Assembly (NCBI GenBank): GCA_024235875.1
Contig: JACKLP010000003.1
Coordinates: forward strand, 1 to 64,000
Reading direction: 5' to 3'
From: Burkholderiaceae bacterium
GTDB taxonomy: Bacteria; Pseudomonadota; Gammaproteobacteria; Burkholderiales; Burkholderiaceae_E
Length of the DNA: 64,000 nucleotides
The notes beneath the pieces are model-generated. The model was not told the origin of the DNA, did no database searches, and saw nothing but the letters and a program-made list of their open reading frames with translations. The stretch's first letter is position 1, and each line of letters starts with the position of its first letter. Positions 16,589 through 24,281 of the stretch are shown one piece after another. The position numbers and the translations under genes are program-made.

Positions 16589-17179
16589 TCAGATCTTTCC
16601 GACCAGGTCCAGCGACGGTGCCAGCGTCTCGTCGCCGTCCTGCCACTTGGCCGGGCAGACTTCGCCCGGGTGCGCGGCCACGTACTGGGCCGCCTTGAGC
16701 TTGCGCAGCAGCTCGCTCGCGTTGCGGCCGATGCCGCCGGCATTGATCTCGATGATCTGGATCCGGCCGCTCGGATCGACCACGAAGCTGCCGCGCTCGG
16801 CCATCCCTTCCTCTTCGATCATCACGCCGAAGTTGCGGCTGATCCGGCCGGTCGGGTCGCCCACCATCGGGAACTGCAGCTTGCCGATCGTGTCGGACGT
16901 GTCGTGCCAGGCCTTGTGCGTGAAATGCGTGTCGGTGGACACCGCGTAGATCTCGACGCCCAGCTTCTGGAACTCGGCATAGTGGTCGGCCAGATCGCCC
17001 AACTCGGTCGGGCATACGAAGGTGAAGTCGGCCGGGTAGAAGAAGACCACCGACCACTTGCCTTTCAGGTCGGCTTCGCTGACGTCGATGAACTTGCCGG
17101 CGTGGTAGGCCTTGGCCTTGAACGGCAGCACGTCGGTGTTGATCAGCGAGGCGTTCATCTTGATGAGGGTGTTGTCCAT
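16589..17179 (-). CDS. ahpC: Alkyl hydroperoxide reductase subunit C (peroxiredoxin)
   Basis: A 196-residue typical two-Cys peroxiredoxin: peroxidatic Cys56 in DFTFVCPTE and resolving Cys175 in GEVCPAKW. It reduces H2O2 and organic peroxides and is recycled by AhpF. The ATG at 17179 has AAAGGAA ten bases upstream; a second in-frame ATG at 17158, which would give the more familiar N-terminus, has no ribosome-binding site. An OxyR-like site lies 93 bases upstream. Confidence 0.97.
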   Translation of the reverse strand: MDNTLIKMNASLINTDVLPFKAKAYHAGKFIDVSEADLKGKWSVVFFYPADFTFVCPTELGDLADHYAEFQKLGVEIYAVSTDTHFTHKAWHDTSDTIGKLQFPMVGDPTGRISRNFGVMIEEEGMAERGSFVVDPSGRIQIIEINAGGIGRNASELLRKLKAAQYVAAHPGEVCPAKWQDGDETLAPSLDLVGKI

Positions 17180-17271
17180 TTCCAGGTTTCCTTTGGGTCC
17201 GGGTTGAGTCGATTCGGTTCGTTGCCGCGAGGCATGGGTTGAACTTTAAGAAACACTATCGACCTGGTCCA

Positions 17272-17308
17272 ATTGATTGTTTTTCTGGATTCAATAGACA
17301 ATTCCAAT
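17272..17308 (-). promoter_or_regulatory. OxyR-like binding site upstream of ahpC
   Basis: Read on the minus strand, four tetranucleotides spaced exactly seven bases apart (ATTG, CTAT, AGAA, CAAT) match the OxyR pattern ATAG-N7-CTAT-N7-ATAG-N7-CTAT at 12 of 16 positions. The site ends next to a possible -35 TTGGAC, followed by a weak -10 (TTAAAG) 17 bases later. ahpC being an OxyR target in many proteobacteria supports the reading. Confidence 0.55.
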
Positions 17309-17340
17309 CGCTTCCTGATGCGTGATTGCGTCGGAGCCGA

Positions 17341-17371
17341 ACAAACAAAACGGCCCGGCTGGGCCGGGCCG
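17341..17371 (-). terminator. Rho-independent terminator of small-protein gene copy A
   Basis: On the minus strand a perfect 9-bp stem (CGGCCCGGC/GCCGGGCCG, 3-base loop) is followed by TTTTGTTTGT. It lies about 75 bases after the stop of the 79-residue gene. The same stem, with one loop base changed, follows copy B. Confidence 0.85.
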
Positions 17372-17373
17372 AA

Positions 17374-17392
17374 CTCATCCGTGGCGGATGAG
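17374..17392 (-). terminator. Accessory hairpin preceding the terminator, copy A
   Basis: CTCATCC-GTGGC-GGATGAG forms a 7-bp stem directly before the main terminator in the transcript. Copy B has CTCGTC-ACGG-GACGAG at the same place: an A-T pair is replaced by G-C and the loop differs, so pairing rather than sequence is conserved. Confidence 0.6.
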
Positions 17393-17446
17393 AGGGGAGG
17401 AGACGGTAAGGGGGCCGGGCCGCCCGCGCGGCCCGCCCGGTGTCGC

Positions 17447-17686
17447 TTACGCGATGTAGCTCGTGCCCAGGTCGCGCATCGGCTCGGCATCCGCCTGGCG
17501 CGTCGCGCCCGAGTCGTAGCGGATCTCGAACACGGTCTCGTTGTTCGCGCTGATCGCCGTGCTCACGTCGCTCGCGACATGGCTCTGACCGACATCGAAG
17601 GACGGGACCTCGAAGACTTCGCCCGCGTTGGCGGCAAACGATGCGGTGGCCAGCGTGGCGGCGGCGAGGATGGCTTTGACGTTCAT
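17447..17686 (-). CDS. Small exported protein, 79 residues, paralogue A
   Basis: The protein starts with a clear signal peptide (NVKAILAAATLATASFAANA, probable cleavage after residue 21), leaving about 58 residues (GEVFEVPSFDVGQSH, ending RQADAEPMRDLGTSYIA) with no Cys and no recognised domain. A paralogue of equal length lies at 38976-39215; signal peptide, GEV.EVP.FDVGQS and RQADAEP.RD...YIA are shared. CGGAG eight to twelve bases upstream serves as ribosome-binding site. The gene stands alone with its own upstream element and terminator. Function unknown; probably periplasmic. Confidence 0.8.
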   Translation of the reverse strand: MNVKAILAAATLATASFAANAGEVFEVPSFDVGQSHVASDVSTAISANNETVFEIRYDSGATRQADAEPMRDLGTSYIA

Positions 17687-17754
17687 GGTGTGACTCCGTT
17701 TCGGTGACTGTGGGGTTGATCGCTTCGGCGCCTGCGTCTGAACTTTGTTTGCGT

Positions 17755-17803
17755 GGCGTCGACGGTTCCCATTGTGCGAACGGCAGTTCACGTCACCGAC
17801 CCG
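17755..17803 (-). promoter_or_regulatory. 49-base conserved upstream element of small-protein gene A
   Basis: This block is identical in 47 of 49 positions to 39283-39331 and lies the same distance (69 versus 68 bases) before its gene, although the leader between is largely diverged. On the minus strand it contains CGTGAACTGCCGTT and ATGGGAACCGTCGACGCC; GGGAACC resembles the -35 of extracytoplasmic-function sigma factors, but no matching -10 is obvious. Likely promoter/operator region. Confidence 0.6.
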
Positions 17804-17879
17804 CCAGGGGATCGGCTTGATGTCTTGTTCGTCTCGATTCGATAACGGCGCGCCCCGAGCGGAGCGCCCCTCGCGTGGG

Positions 17880-19406
17880 CTACTTCGCGGCCCGGCCCTG
17901 GACCACGCGGTCGAGGATCATCGCGCAAAACAGGATGGAGAAGCCCGCCAGAATGCCCTGTCCGACATTGGCGTATTGCAGCGCTTCCAGGACGTCTTCG
18001 CCCAGCCCCTTGGCGCCGATCAGCGACGCCACCACCACCATCGCCAGGCTCAGCATGATGGTCTGGTTCACGCCGGCCCGGATCGACGGCGACGCAAGGG
18101 GTAGATCGACCCGGGTCAGCAAATACCACTTGCTCGCACCGAAGGCGATCGCCGCTTCTCGCACATTCTCGGGCACGCTGCGCAGGCCCAGCACGGTGAG
18201 CCGCACGACGGGGGTGCCGCCGAAGATCATCGTGGTGACCACGGCGGCCGGCTTGCCGGTACCGAAGAAGGCGATCACGGGAATCATGAAGACGAAGGCA
18301 GGCATCGTCTGCATGAAGTCCATGATCGGGCGAATGAATGCATAGACGCGCGGACGCCGCGCGCAGAACATGCCCAGCGGAATCCCGATCGCGATCGAAA
18401 GACAGGCAGCGGTCCCCAGCAAGGCCAGCGTGGTCATGGCCTTGACCCAGAATCCCAGGATGCCCATGTAGGCCAGGAACGCACCGGACCAGATCGCCGC
18501 CCGCAAGCCGGCCGATAACCCGGTGAGCAACACGATGAAGCCGAACACGACGACCCAGGGTGTCTTCACGAACACGAGCTCGAGCGCGTCGAGCACGAGC
18601 CGGATTCCGTAGGTGATCAGGTCGAACAAGGCCTCGCCGTTCTTGACCGCGAAGTCGAAGAACTGCTCGACGCCCTTGATCACGTTCAAGCGGATCGCGT
18701 CGACCGTCGGGAAGGCGGCCAGCAGGTCGACGCTGCCGGGAAAGCTATAGTGAATCACCGTGGGCACGGCGATCAGCAGGCTCACGCCGATGGCCAGCGC
18801 GATGTCGCGCCGGCGCATTCCGCGCGCCAGCGACGGTTCGGACAGCCACTCGGAGAACCGCTTCTCTAGCACCGGGTTGGCCAGCACGGCCTGCACGAGC
18901 TTGGCCGCCACCAGGATCGCGACACCGGTCCCGGCGATCCAAAGGCCGGCATCGTCGAGCTTCTGTGCTTCGAGCCGGATGCCACCGATCGCGTCTTCGA
19001 GCGACTTCACGGTGCGCCGGAACACCTCGACATTTTCTGCGCCACGATCGATCGCCGCCTGTAGCTGCCTGCGTCGCAGATCGAGCGTGCCTTCGATCTG
19101 CGCGATCCGCTTCCAGGCGTCGGCACCCAGGTCACCGAACGCGCCGCGCACGATCTGCACCCAGGCGAAGGTCTCGACGAGCAGGAACACGATGGCCCAG
19201 CGCCAGATCGAGCGCATGCCGAACCAGACGGGTCCGAGCAGGCCGGCCACCCCGTTGACGGTCCAGGTGAAGCTCGAGCGACGACCGATGCGCTTGAACT
19301 GGCGTTCGTAGTAGTCGGGGCTCGTGACGACGAACTCGCGCAGCGCGCGCGCGTCTTCGCCGCCGTCGGGTTTCTCGTTGCGCCCGCTGTCGGCCATCGT
19401 GCTCAC
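17880..19406 (-). CDS. proW: Glycine betaine/proline-type ABC transporter permease with N-terminal extension
   Basis: A 508-residue permease. The C-terminal 200 residues carry the binding-protein-dependent transport domain, including the EAA-like loop PENVREAAIAFGASKWYLLTRVDLPLA. The first 230 residues are an extension: a soluble region with YYERQFKRIGRRSSFTW, two to three membrane segments, and a probable coiled coil (about 105-150). Escherichia coli ProW is about 350 residues. It starts with GTG at 19406, overlapping the proV stop as GTGA; an ATG follows three codons later. Third gene of proXVW. Confidence 0.88.
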   Translation of the reverse strand: MSTMADSGRNEKPDGGEDARALREFVVTSPDYYERQFKRIGRRSSFTWTVNGVAGLLGPVWFGMRSIWRWAIVFLLVETFAWVQIVRGAFGDLGADAWKRIAQIEGTLDLRRRQLQAAIDRGAENVEVFRRTVKSLEDAIGGIRLEAQKLDDAGLWIAGTGVAILVAAKLVQAVLANPVLEKRFSEWLSEPSLARGMRRRDIALAIGVSLLIAVPTVIHYSFPGSVDLLAAFPTVDAIRLNVIKGVEQFFDFAVKNGEALFDLITYGIRLVLDALELVFVKTPWVVVFGFIVLLTGLSAGLRAAIWSGAFLAYMGILGFWVKAMTTLALLGTAACLSIAIGIPLGMFCARRPRVYAFIRPIMDFMQTMPAFVFMIPVIAFFGTGKPAAVVTTMIFGGTPVVRLTVLGLRSVPENVREAAIAFGASKWYLLTRVDLPLASPSIRAGVNQTIMLSLAMVVVASLIGAKGLGEDVLEALQYANVGQGILAGFSILFCAMILDRVVQGRAAK

Positions 19407-20431
19407 GAGGTCTCTGCCCCTTCGACGATGGTGCGCAGGATCTCGGTGCGCGTGACCACGCCGATGTCGCGCCCTGCCTCGGTCACCACGATGTCGCCGT
19501 CATGTCCGATCGCACGCTCGATCAAGGCACTGAGGCTTTCGTCGGCATCGATTCGCGGCGCACCGGCGGGCGGCGCGCCCACGCCCCCTTCCAGCGCCTG
19601 CATCACCGCGCGCGCAGTGACGATCTTCAGGCGCGAGATCCCGGCCACGAACTCGGCCACGTAGTCGTCGGCCGGGTGCATCACGATCTCGCTTGCCGTG
19701 CCCACCTGCACCACCCGGCCGTCGCGCATGATCGCGATGTGGTGGCCCACGCGGACGGCTTCGTCGAGATCGTGCGTGATGAACACCGTGGTCTTCTTCA
19801 GGTTGGCGGACAGGCGAATGAACTCGTCCTGGAGCTGACGGCGGATCAGCGGGTCGAGCGCGCTGAACGGTTCGTCCATCAGCAAGACATCGGGATCGGC
19901 CGCCAGCGCGCGCGCAAGGCCCACGCGCTGCTGCATGCCGCCGGAGAGCTCGTGGGCGAACTTGTTGCCCCAGCGATCGAGCTCGACCATCTCGAGCATC
20001 TGGCGGGCGACGCGCATCCGGTCGTTCTTGCCGACGCCCCGGATCTCGAGCGGCATCGCCACGTTGTCCAGCACCGAACGATGCGGCAGCAGGCCGAAGT
20101 TCTGGAACACCATGCCGATCCGGCGATTGCGGAAGTCCTGCAGACCGGCCGGCGGCAGCGCCATCACGTCGGTGCCATCGACGATCACGCGGCCGGCCGT
20201 GGGCTCGAGCAAACGGTTGATGTGGCGAACCAGCGTCGACTTGCCGCTGCCCGAGAGCCCCATCACGCAAAAGATCTCGCCGCGCTCGACGCGCAGCGAG
20301 ACATCGGCCACGCCGACCACCGCATCGAAGCGTTCGAGCGCTTCCTGCTTGCCGAGGCCCTCCCCGCGAATCGCGCGAAGCGCCTCGGCACCGGCGCCAA
20401 AGACCTTCCAGACGCCGTCGAGCTCGATCAT
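19403..20431 (-). CDS. proV: Glycine betaine/proline-type ABC transporter ATP-binding protein
   Basis: A 342-residue ABC ATPase with Walker A GLSGSGKST (58-66), signature LSGGMQQRVGLARAL, Walker B VLLMDEPFSALD and switch His in FITHDLDEA. The C-terminal 80 residues resemble a single CBS-like region (GDIVVTEAGRDIGVVTRTEIL), as in osmolyte importers that respond to ionic strength. Between proX (36-base gap) and proW (overlap). Confidence 0.92.
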   Translation of the reverse strand: MIELDGVWKVFGAGAEALRAIRGEGLGKQEALERFDAVVGVADVSLRVERGEIFCVMGLSGSGKSTLVRHINRLLEPTAGRVIVDGTDVMALPPAGLQDFRNRRIGMVFQNFGLLPHRSVLDNVAMPLEIRGVGKNDRMRVARQMLEMVELDRWGNKFAHELSGGMQQRVGLARALAADPDVLLMDEPFSALDPLIRRQLQDEFIRLSANLKKTTVFITHDLDEAVRVGHHIAIMRDGRVVQVGTASEIVMHPADDYVAEFVAGISRLKIVTARAVMQALEGGVGAPPAGAPRIDADESLSALIERAIGHDGDIVVTEAGRDIGVVTRTEILRTIVEGAETS

Positions 20432-20467
20432 GGCGGGATCAGGCCGGGATCCGGGCCAGAGCCGGTC

Positions 20468-21433
20468 TCAAAGACCCAGCCAGCCGTCGACCCGCTTGGA
20501 ATTGGCCTTGACCCATTCCTTGGCGACATCCTCGGGCTTTCGTCCCTTGCCGGAGATCTGATAGGCGAAATTGCTGACGTCGTCGGCCTTCAACGAGAAG
20601 CGGGCAAAGAACTCGGCGATCGCCGGCGATCGCTTGGCCAGGGACTTCGACCAGGCGATCTGCACGTTCTTGAGCGCGTCCTTGGTCATGACCTTGGACT
20701 TCTTGTACCAGTCGGGCGAGTCCGACGGCTGCACCATCACGTACTTGGCGGGATCGTACTTCGGTTCCTCGAGCATCACGACATCGAACATGTACCAGAT
20801 CGCGTGCGGCTTGTAGCAGTAGAACGCGTAGCCCTCGTTCTTGGCGATCGAATCACGCACGCGAGCGGTCTTGACGCTCTCCTCGGCCCGGATCGGATCG
20901 ATGAAGGGCAGCAGATTGTAGTCGCGTACCTTGACCTCGTTGACATTGGCCGAGGCCCAGCCCGGTGCACCGATCCACATCTCGCCCTTGCCATTGCCGT
21001 CGCTGTCCATCTTGGCGGCAACGTCCGGGCGCCCCAGGTCGGCGATGTGCGTGATCTTGTTCGCCTGGGCGAACTTCTTGGAGACGCAGAAGCCCTGGTT
21101 GCCCTCGTACGGATTCTTGGAGAGCTCGACGGTCTTCTCGCCGTCGACATATTTCTTGGTGAAGCTCTCCTGGTTAGGCAGCCAGACGTCCGGGTGCACA
21201 TCGATGTCGCCCTTGCCCTGGTGCATGGCCTGGAAGATGGTGGCGTTGTTGCCCGGCACGAGCGTGGCCTCGCCGCCGATGCGCTCGACGACGACGGTCT
21301 TGAGCAAGGCGGCGATCGCCTGCGCGCCGGTCCAGGAGGGCACGCCGATGGCCACTTTCTCGGCGGCGCCCGCCGACACCGTGCCAAGACCTAGGACGGC
21401 CGCGCTGGCCAGACCGAGAACTGTCTTCTTCAT
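20468..21433 (-). CDS. proX: Glycine betaine-type ABC transporter substrate-binding protein
   Basis: A 321-residue periplasmic protein with signal peptide (KKTVLGLASAAVLGLGTVSAGA) and OpuAC-type domain: GVPSWTGAQAIAALL, DIDVHPDVWLPNQ, EGYAFYCYKPHAIWYMFD. Many Trp/Tyr residues are available for an aromatic cage around a quaternary ammonium or a sulfonium. Two consecutive ATGs exist; the second (21433) is chosen for its seven-base spacing from AAGGAG. It heads proXVW. Betaine is the default ligand, but the neighbouring DMSP-lyase-like gene makes DMSP possible. Confidence 0.9.
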   Translation of the reverse strand: MKKTVLGLASAAVLGLGTVSAGAAEKVAIGVPSWTGAQAIAALLKTVVVERIGGEATLVPGNNATIFQAMHQGKGDIDVHPDVWLPNQESFTKKYVDGEKTVELSKNPYEGNQGFCVSKKFAQANKITHIADLGRPDVAAKMDSDGNGKGEMWIGAPGWASANVNEVKVRDYNLLPFIDPIRAEESVKTARVRDSIAKNEGYAFYCYKPHAIWYMFDVVMLEEPKYDPAKYVMVQPSDSPDWYKKSKVMTKDALKNVQIAWSKSLAKRSPAIAEFFARFSLKADDVSNFAYQISGKGRKPEDVAKEWVKANSKRVDGWLGL

Positions 21434-21485
21434 CATCCCTCTCCTTCGTGGGTGAAGCACATCTCGCCGCGAGCCGCGGCGCGGA

Positions 21486-22481
21486 TCACTGAAACGCGTT
21501 CTCGTAGGCGAACAGCGCCACGGCGCCGCCCGTATGCAGGAACACGACGTTGTCGTCCGGGCCGAAGAATCCCGCGCGCGCCAGGCCGAGCAGGCCGGCA
21601 AAACCCTTGCCGGAGTAGACGGGGTCCAGCAGGATCGCGTCGGTGCGGGCCGCCGTGCGGATCGCCTCGATCGTGCTCGGCGCCGGGATGCCGTAGCCCT
21701 CGCCGATATAGCCGTCGTCCACCCGAATGGCCTCGACCGGCAAGCCCGGTGCGCCCAGCAAGCGGGCGGTCGATTCGGCCAGGCGGTGCACCGCGGCCAC
21801 CTGCCGGTCGCGCGGCTGGCGCACGCTGACGCCCATCACCGGGATGTCGGCGCCGGCGGCGTAGAGACCGGCGACCAGGCCGGCATGCGTGCCCGTGCTA
21901 CCGGTGGCGGTCACGATCCAATCGATTCGCATGTCGCGCTCGGCGGCCTGCGCCACCAGCTCTTGCGCGCAAACCACGTAGCCGAGCGCGCCGGTCTCGT
22001 TGGAGCCGCCCCCCGGGATCATGTAGGCGCGACGGCCTTCGGCATTCATCCGGTCGACGACCTGTTGTGCCTCGGCGTTCATGTCGAGCCCGGCAGGCCG
22101 GTACTCGAGCGTGCAGCCGAACAGATGGTCCAGGAAGACGTTGCCGCTGGCCTCGTAGGCATCGGTGGTGTTGGGTACGCGATGCTCGAGCAAGGCGTGG
22201 CAGGCCAGGCCATGGCGGCAGGCGGCGGCCGCGGTCTGGCGTACATGGTTCGATTGCACCGCTCCCTGGGTGACCACGATCTCGGCGTTCTGCGCCAGAG
22301 CCTCGCCGATCAGGAACTCGAGCTTGCGCGTCTTGTTGCCGCCGGTGGCCAGGCCGGTGCAATCGTCGCGCTTGATCCAGATGCGCGGCCCCCCGAGCTG
22401 TTCGCTCAGGCGCGGCAGCGGCTCGAGCGGGGTCGGCTGGTGGCACAGGTTCACGCGGGGAAAACGAGAGAGATCGATCAT
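21486..22481 (-). CDS. PLP enzyme of the D-cysteine desulfhydrase / L-cysteate sulfo-lyase family
   Basis: A 331-residue fold-II PLP enzyme. The PLP Lys is probably Lys50 in TGGNKTRKLEF; VQSNHVRQTAAA, GSTGTHAGLVAGL and DPVYSGKGFAGL are family signatures. Members include D-cysteine desulfhydrase (pyruvate, sulfide, ammonia), ACC deaminase and L-cysteate sulfo-lyase CuyA (pyruvate, sulfite, ammonia). Sequence alone does not separate these here. GGAG precedes the ATG. It follows proX divergently from a LysR gene and shares direction with the ABC genes, so sulfur-compound degradation is favoured. Confidence 0.85.
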   Translation of the reverse strand: MIDLSRFPRVNLCHQPTPLEPLPRLSEQLGGPRIWIKRDDCTGLATGGNKTRKLEFLIGEALAQNAEIVVTQGAVQSNHVRQTAAAACRHGLACHALLEHRVPNTTDAYEASGNVFLDHLFGCTLEYRPAGLDMNAEAQQVVDRMNAEGRRAYMIPGGGSNETGALGYVVCAQELVAQAAERDMRIDWIVTATGSTGTHAGLVAGLYAAGADIPVMGVSVRQPRDRQVAAVHRLAESTARLLGAPGLPVEAIRVDDGYIGEGYGIPAPSTIEAIRTAARTDAILLDPVYSGKGFAGLLGLARAGFFGPDDNVVFLHTGGAVALFAYENAFQ

Positions 22482-22595
22482 CACGGCTCCGGCGGGTCGG
22501 TGGCTGCCTTCGCGAAGCCCGAGTCGCGCAGGCACCTGGTCGGTTCGATGTTGACACTCGACCCGCCGAACCTGCCAATGCTATGTTCGGTGTCT

Positions 22596-22616
22596 ATGAT
22601 GCAAACATTGCATGAT
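22596..22616. promoter_or_regulatory. Probable LysR-type binding site (T-N11-A palindrome)
   Basis: ATGCAA-ACA-TTGCAT is a perfect dyad at 22599-22613, and symmetry extends to nine of ten outer pairs over 22596-22616. It contains the T-N11-A core of LysR-type sites and lies between the divergent PLP-enzyme and LysR genes, 30 bases before the LysR start, as expected for an autoregulatory site. Confidence 0.6.
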
Positions 22617-22645
22617 CTGACCACGTGGGACGAGGCACTGCGACC

Positions 22646-23563
22646 ATGAATCTCCAGTGGTTTCGTGACCTCGCCAACCTGGCCCAGGTCGGCAACTTCT
22701 CGCGCGCGGCCGAGCTGAGCGCCAGCAGCCAACCGGCCTTCAGCCGCCGTATCAAGGCACTCGAGGACTGGGTCGGCACGGCGCTGGTCGATCGCGCCAG
22801 CCGGCCGGTTCGACTGACGCAAAGCGGCGAACAGATGCTCGAGGCCGGCAACCAGGCGCTGCGCCGGATCGAGAGCAGTTGCCAGCAGGTGCGTGAGTCG
22901 ATCGCGGCGCCGGATCGCTATGTGGTGACCTTCGCCGCGCAACACACGATCGGGTGGCGCTTCTACCCGCAATGGCTGCAGGCCTTCGAAGCGTCGTTCG
23001 GGCCGATCCTGTCGCGCTTGCGGGCCGACAACCTACCCGACTGCCTGGCCGCACTGTCGCGCGGCGAAGTGGATTTCGTGATGGCCTATGACGAGCGTCG
23101 CGCGCCGGCATCGACGCGTGCGCCGTTCGAGTCGATCATCATCGGTAGCGATCTGCTCGTGCCGGTGAGCAAGGCCCAGGACGACGGGTCCGCCCTGTTC
23201 GCGCTGGGCGCTCGTCCGAGCACGCCGATCCCGTATCTGCGCTTCGGCACGAACGCGCCACTGGGTCGCTTCGTCGAGGCGATCGTGTCGGAGCAACGCC
23301 TCGGTCGCCGCCTCAATGTGGTCTACGAGAATTCGATGGGCGGCGCCCTGCGAATCCATGTCCGTGAGGGGCTGGGCGTCGCGTGGCTGCCATTGAGCCT
23401 GGTCGAACCCGACATCGAGGCCGGCCTGCTCGCTCGCGCGGGCGGCAGCGCACTGACGCGTGAACTGGTCATCCGGCTCTACGCCCGGGCGCCGGCCCAC
23501 AACGCGCTGGTCAAGCGGATCTGGACCTATCTGGCGCGCCGCGAGGGTGTCGCCTTCGTCTGA
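22646..23563 (+). CDS. LysR-family transcriptional regulator
   Basis: A 305-residue LysR protein. The HTH at residues 3-60 reads LQWFRDLANLAQVGNFSRAA then SSQPAFSRRIKALEDWVG, and the substrate-binding domain follows. Of the two nearby in-frame starts, the ATG at 22646 gives the canonical N-terminus. Divergent from the desulfhydrase/sulfo-lyase gene with a palindromic site between, so that gene is the likely target. Its 3' end overlaps the convergent DMSP-lyase-like gene by 37 bases. Confidence 0.92.
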   Translation: MNLQWFRDLANLAQVGNFSRAAELSASSQPAFSRRIKALEDWVGTALVDRASRPVRLTQSGEQMLEAGNQALRRIESSCQQVRESIAAPDRYVVTFAAQHTIGWRFYPQWLQAFEASFGPILSRLRADNLPDCLAALSRGEVDFVMAYDERRAPASTRAPFESIIIGSDLLVPVSKAQDDGSALFALGARPSTPIPYLRFGTNAPLGRFVEAIVSEQRLGRRLNVVYENSMGGALRIHVREGLGVAWLPLSLVEPDIEAGLLARAGGSALTRELVIRLYARAPAHNALVKRIWTYLARREGVAFV

Positions 23564-24237
23564 GCCGGACGGCCAGGGCCGACGCGTGCTTCGTCCGGCT
23601 CGACCCACAAGCACCACAGCGCCAGCAAGGGTTCGCTCGACGCGCGCATCGCATGGACGACATCGGGCGGGTGATGCACGCGTGCGCCAATGCCGGGGGT
23701 CGTCCACCCCTGCCCGGCGCGTCGCCATTGCCCGTCGCTGAGCACCACATAGAGCTCTTCGGGCCGATGGTGATGGTCGGGGTAGGTGACATGGGGGGCC
23801 AGTAAGGTCACGCCCACATGCACTCGATCATGATCCAAGGCGCCCCCGGGCCCGACGATCCACGCGTTCGCATGCCCGGCCATGAATTCGGGCCGTCGTG
23901 GCTCGTCTCGACGGTACCAGGACAATCGCGTCCCGAGCTCGCCGATCGCCGCAGCCACGGCCGCCACCCGGGCGGGCCCTGTCGAAGCGGTCCGGACTGC
24001 TGCGTCCAGATGCCCGAGCACCGGCCAGCCGGTCGCGTCTGGATCGGCTGCGGGATCGACTGCGGCCCGGGCTGCCGTCTCGCGCAGCGTGCCCGGCGCC
24101 GACAGCGATGCCGCGATCCGTTCGCTCAATGCCGAGGTCGGCGTCGAATCGCGTGGCGTGACCGAGAGCGCCTCGATCAGTAGCCGAACGAGATGTCGCA
24201 CTCGCTCGTCAGGCGTCTTCGTGGGAGCTTGGTCCAT
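23527..24237 (-). CDS. Cupin of the dimethylsulfoniopropionate (DMSP) lyase family
   Basis: A 236-residue protein with a helical N-terminal half and a C-terminal cupin. The metal site is HHH at 155-157, Glu161 and His195 (VVHAM); Tyr163 in EELY sits where the DddL/DddQ group has its catalytic Tyr. The segments TYPDHHHRPEELYVVLS and PLLALWCLW are characteristic. These enzymes cleave DMSP to dimethyl sulfide and acrylate, but related cupins have other substrates. The glycine-betaine-type importer and cysteine/cysteate lyase nearby fit sulfur-osmolyte use. No strong ribosome-binding site. Confidence 0.7.
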   Translation of the reverse strand: MDQAPTKTPDERVRHLVRLLIEALSVTPRDSTPTSALSERIAASLSAPGTLRETAARAAVDPAADPDATGWPVLGHLDAAVRTASTGPARVAAVAAAIGELGTRLSWYRRDEPRRPEFMAGHANAWIVGPGGALDHDRVHVGVTLLAPHVTYPDHHHRPEELYVVLSDGQWRRAGQGWTTPGIGARVHHPPDVVHAMRASSEPLLALWCLWVEPDEARVGPGRPAQTKATPSRRAR

Positions 24238-24281
24238 GGATCTGGCATCGTCACGCGGCGGCGGTCCGGATCGTCGCGGTG

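Noticed and set aside
17349..17446. Possible riboswitch or attenuator in the GC-rich hairpins after small gene A
   Set aside because: The hairpins lie downstream of the stop codon and end in a T tract, so a terminator explains them. No ligand-binding architecture is evident.
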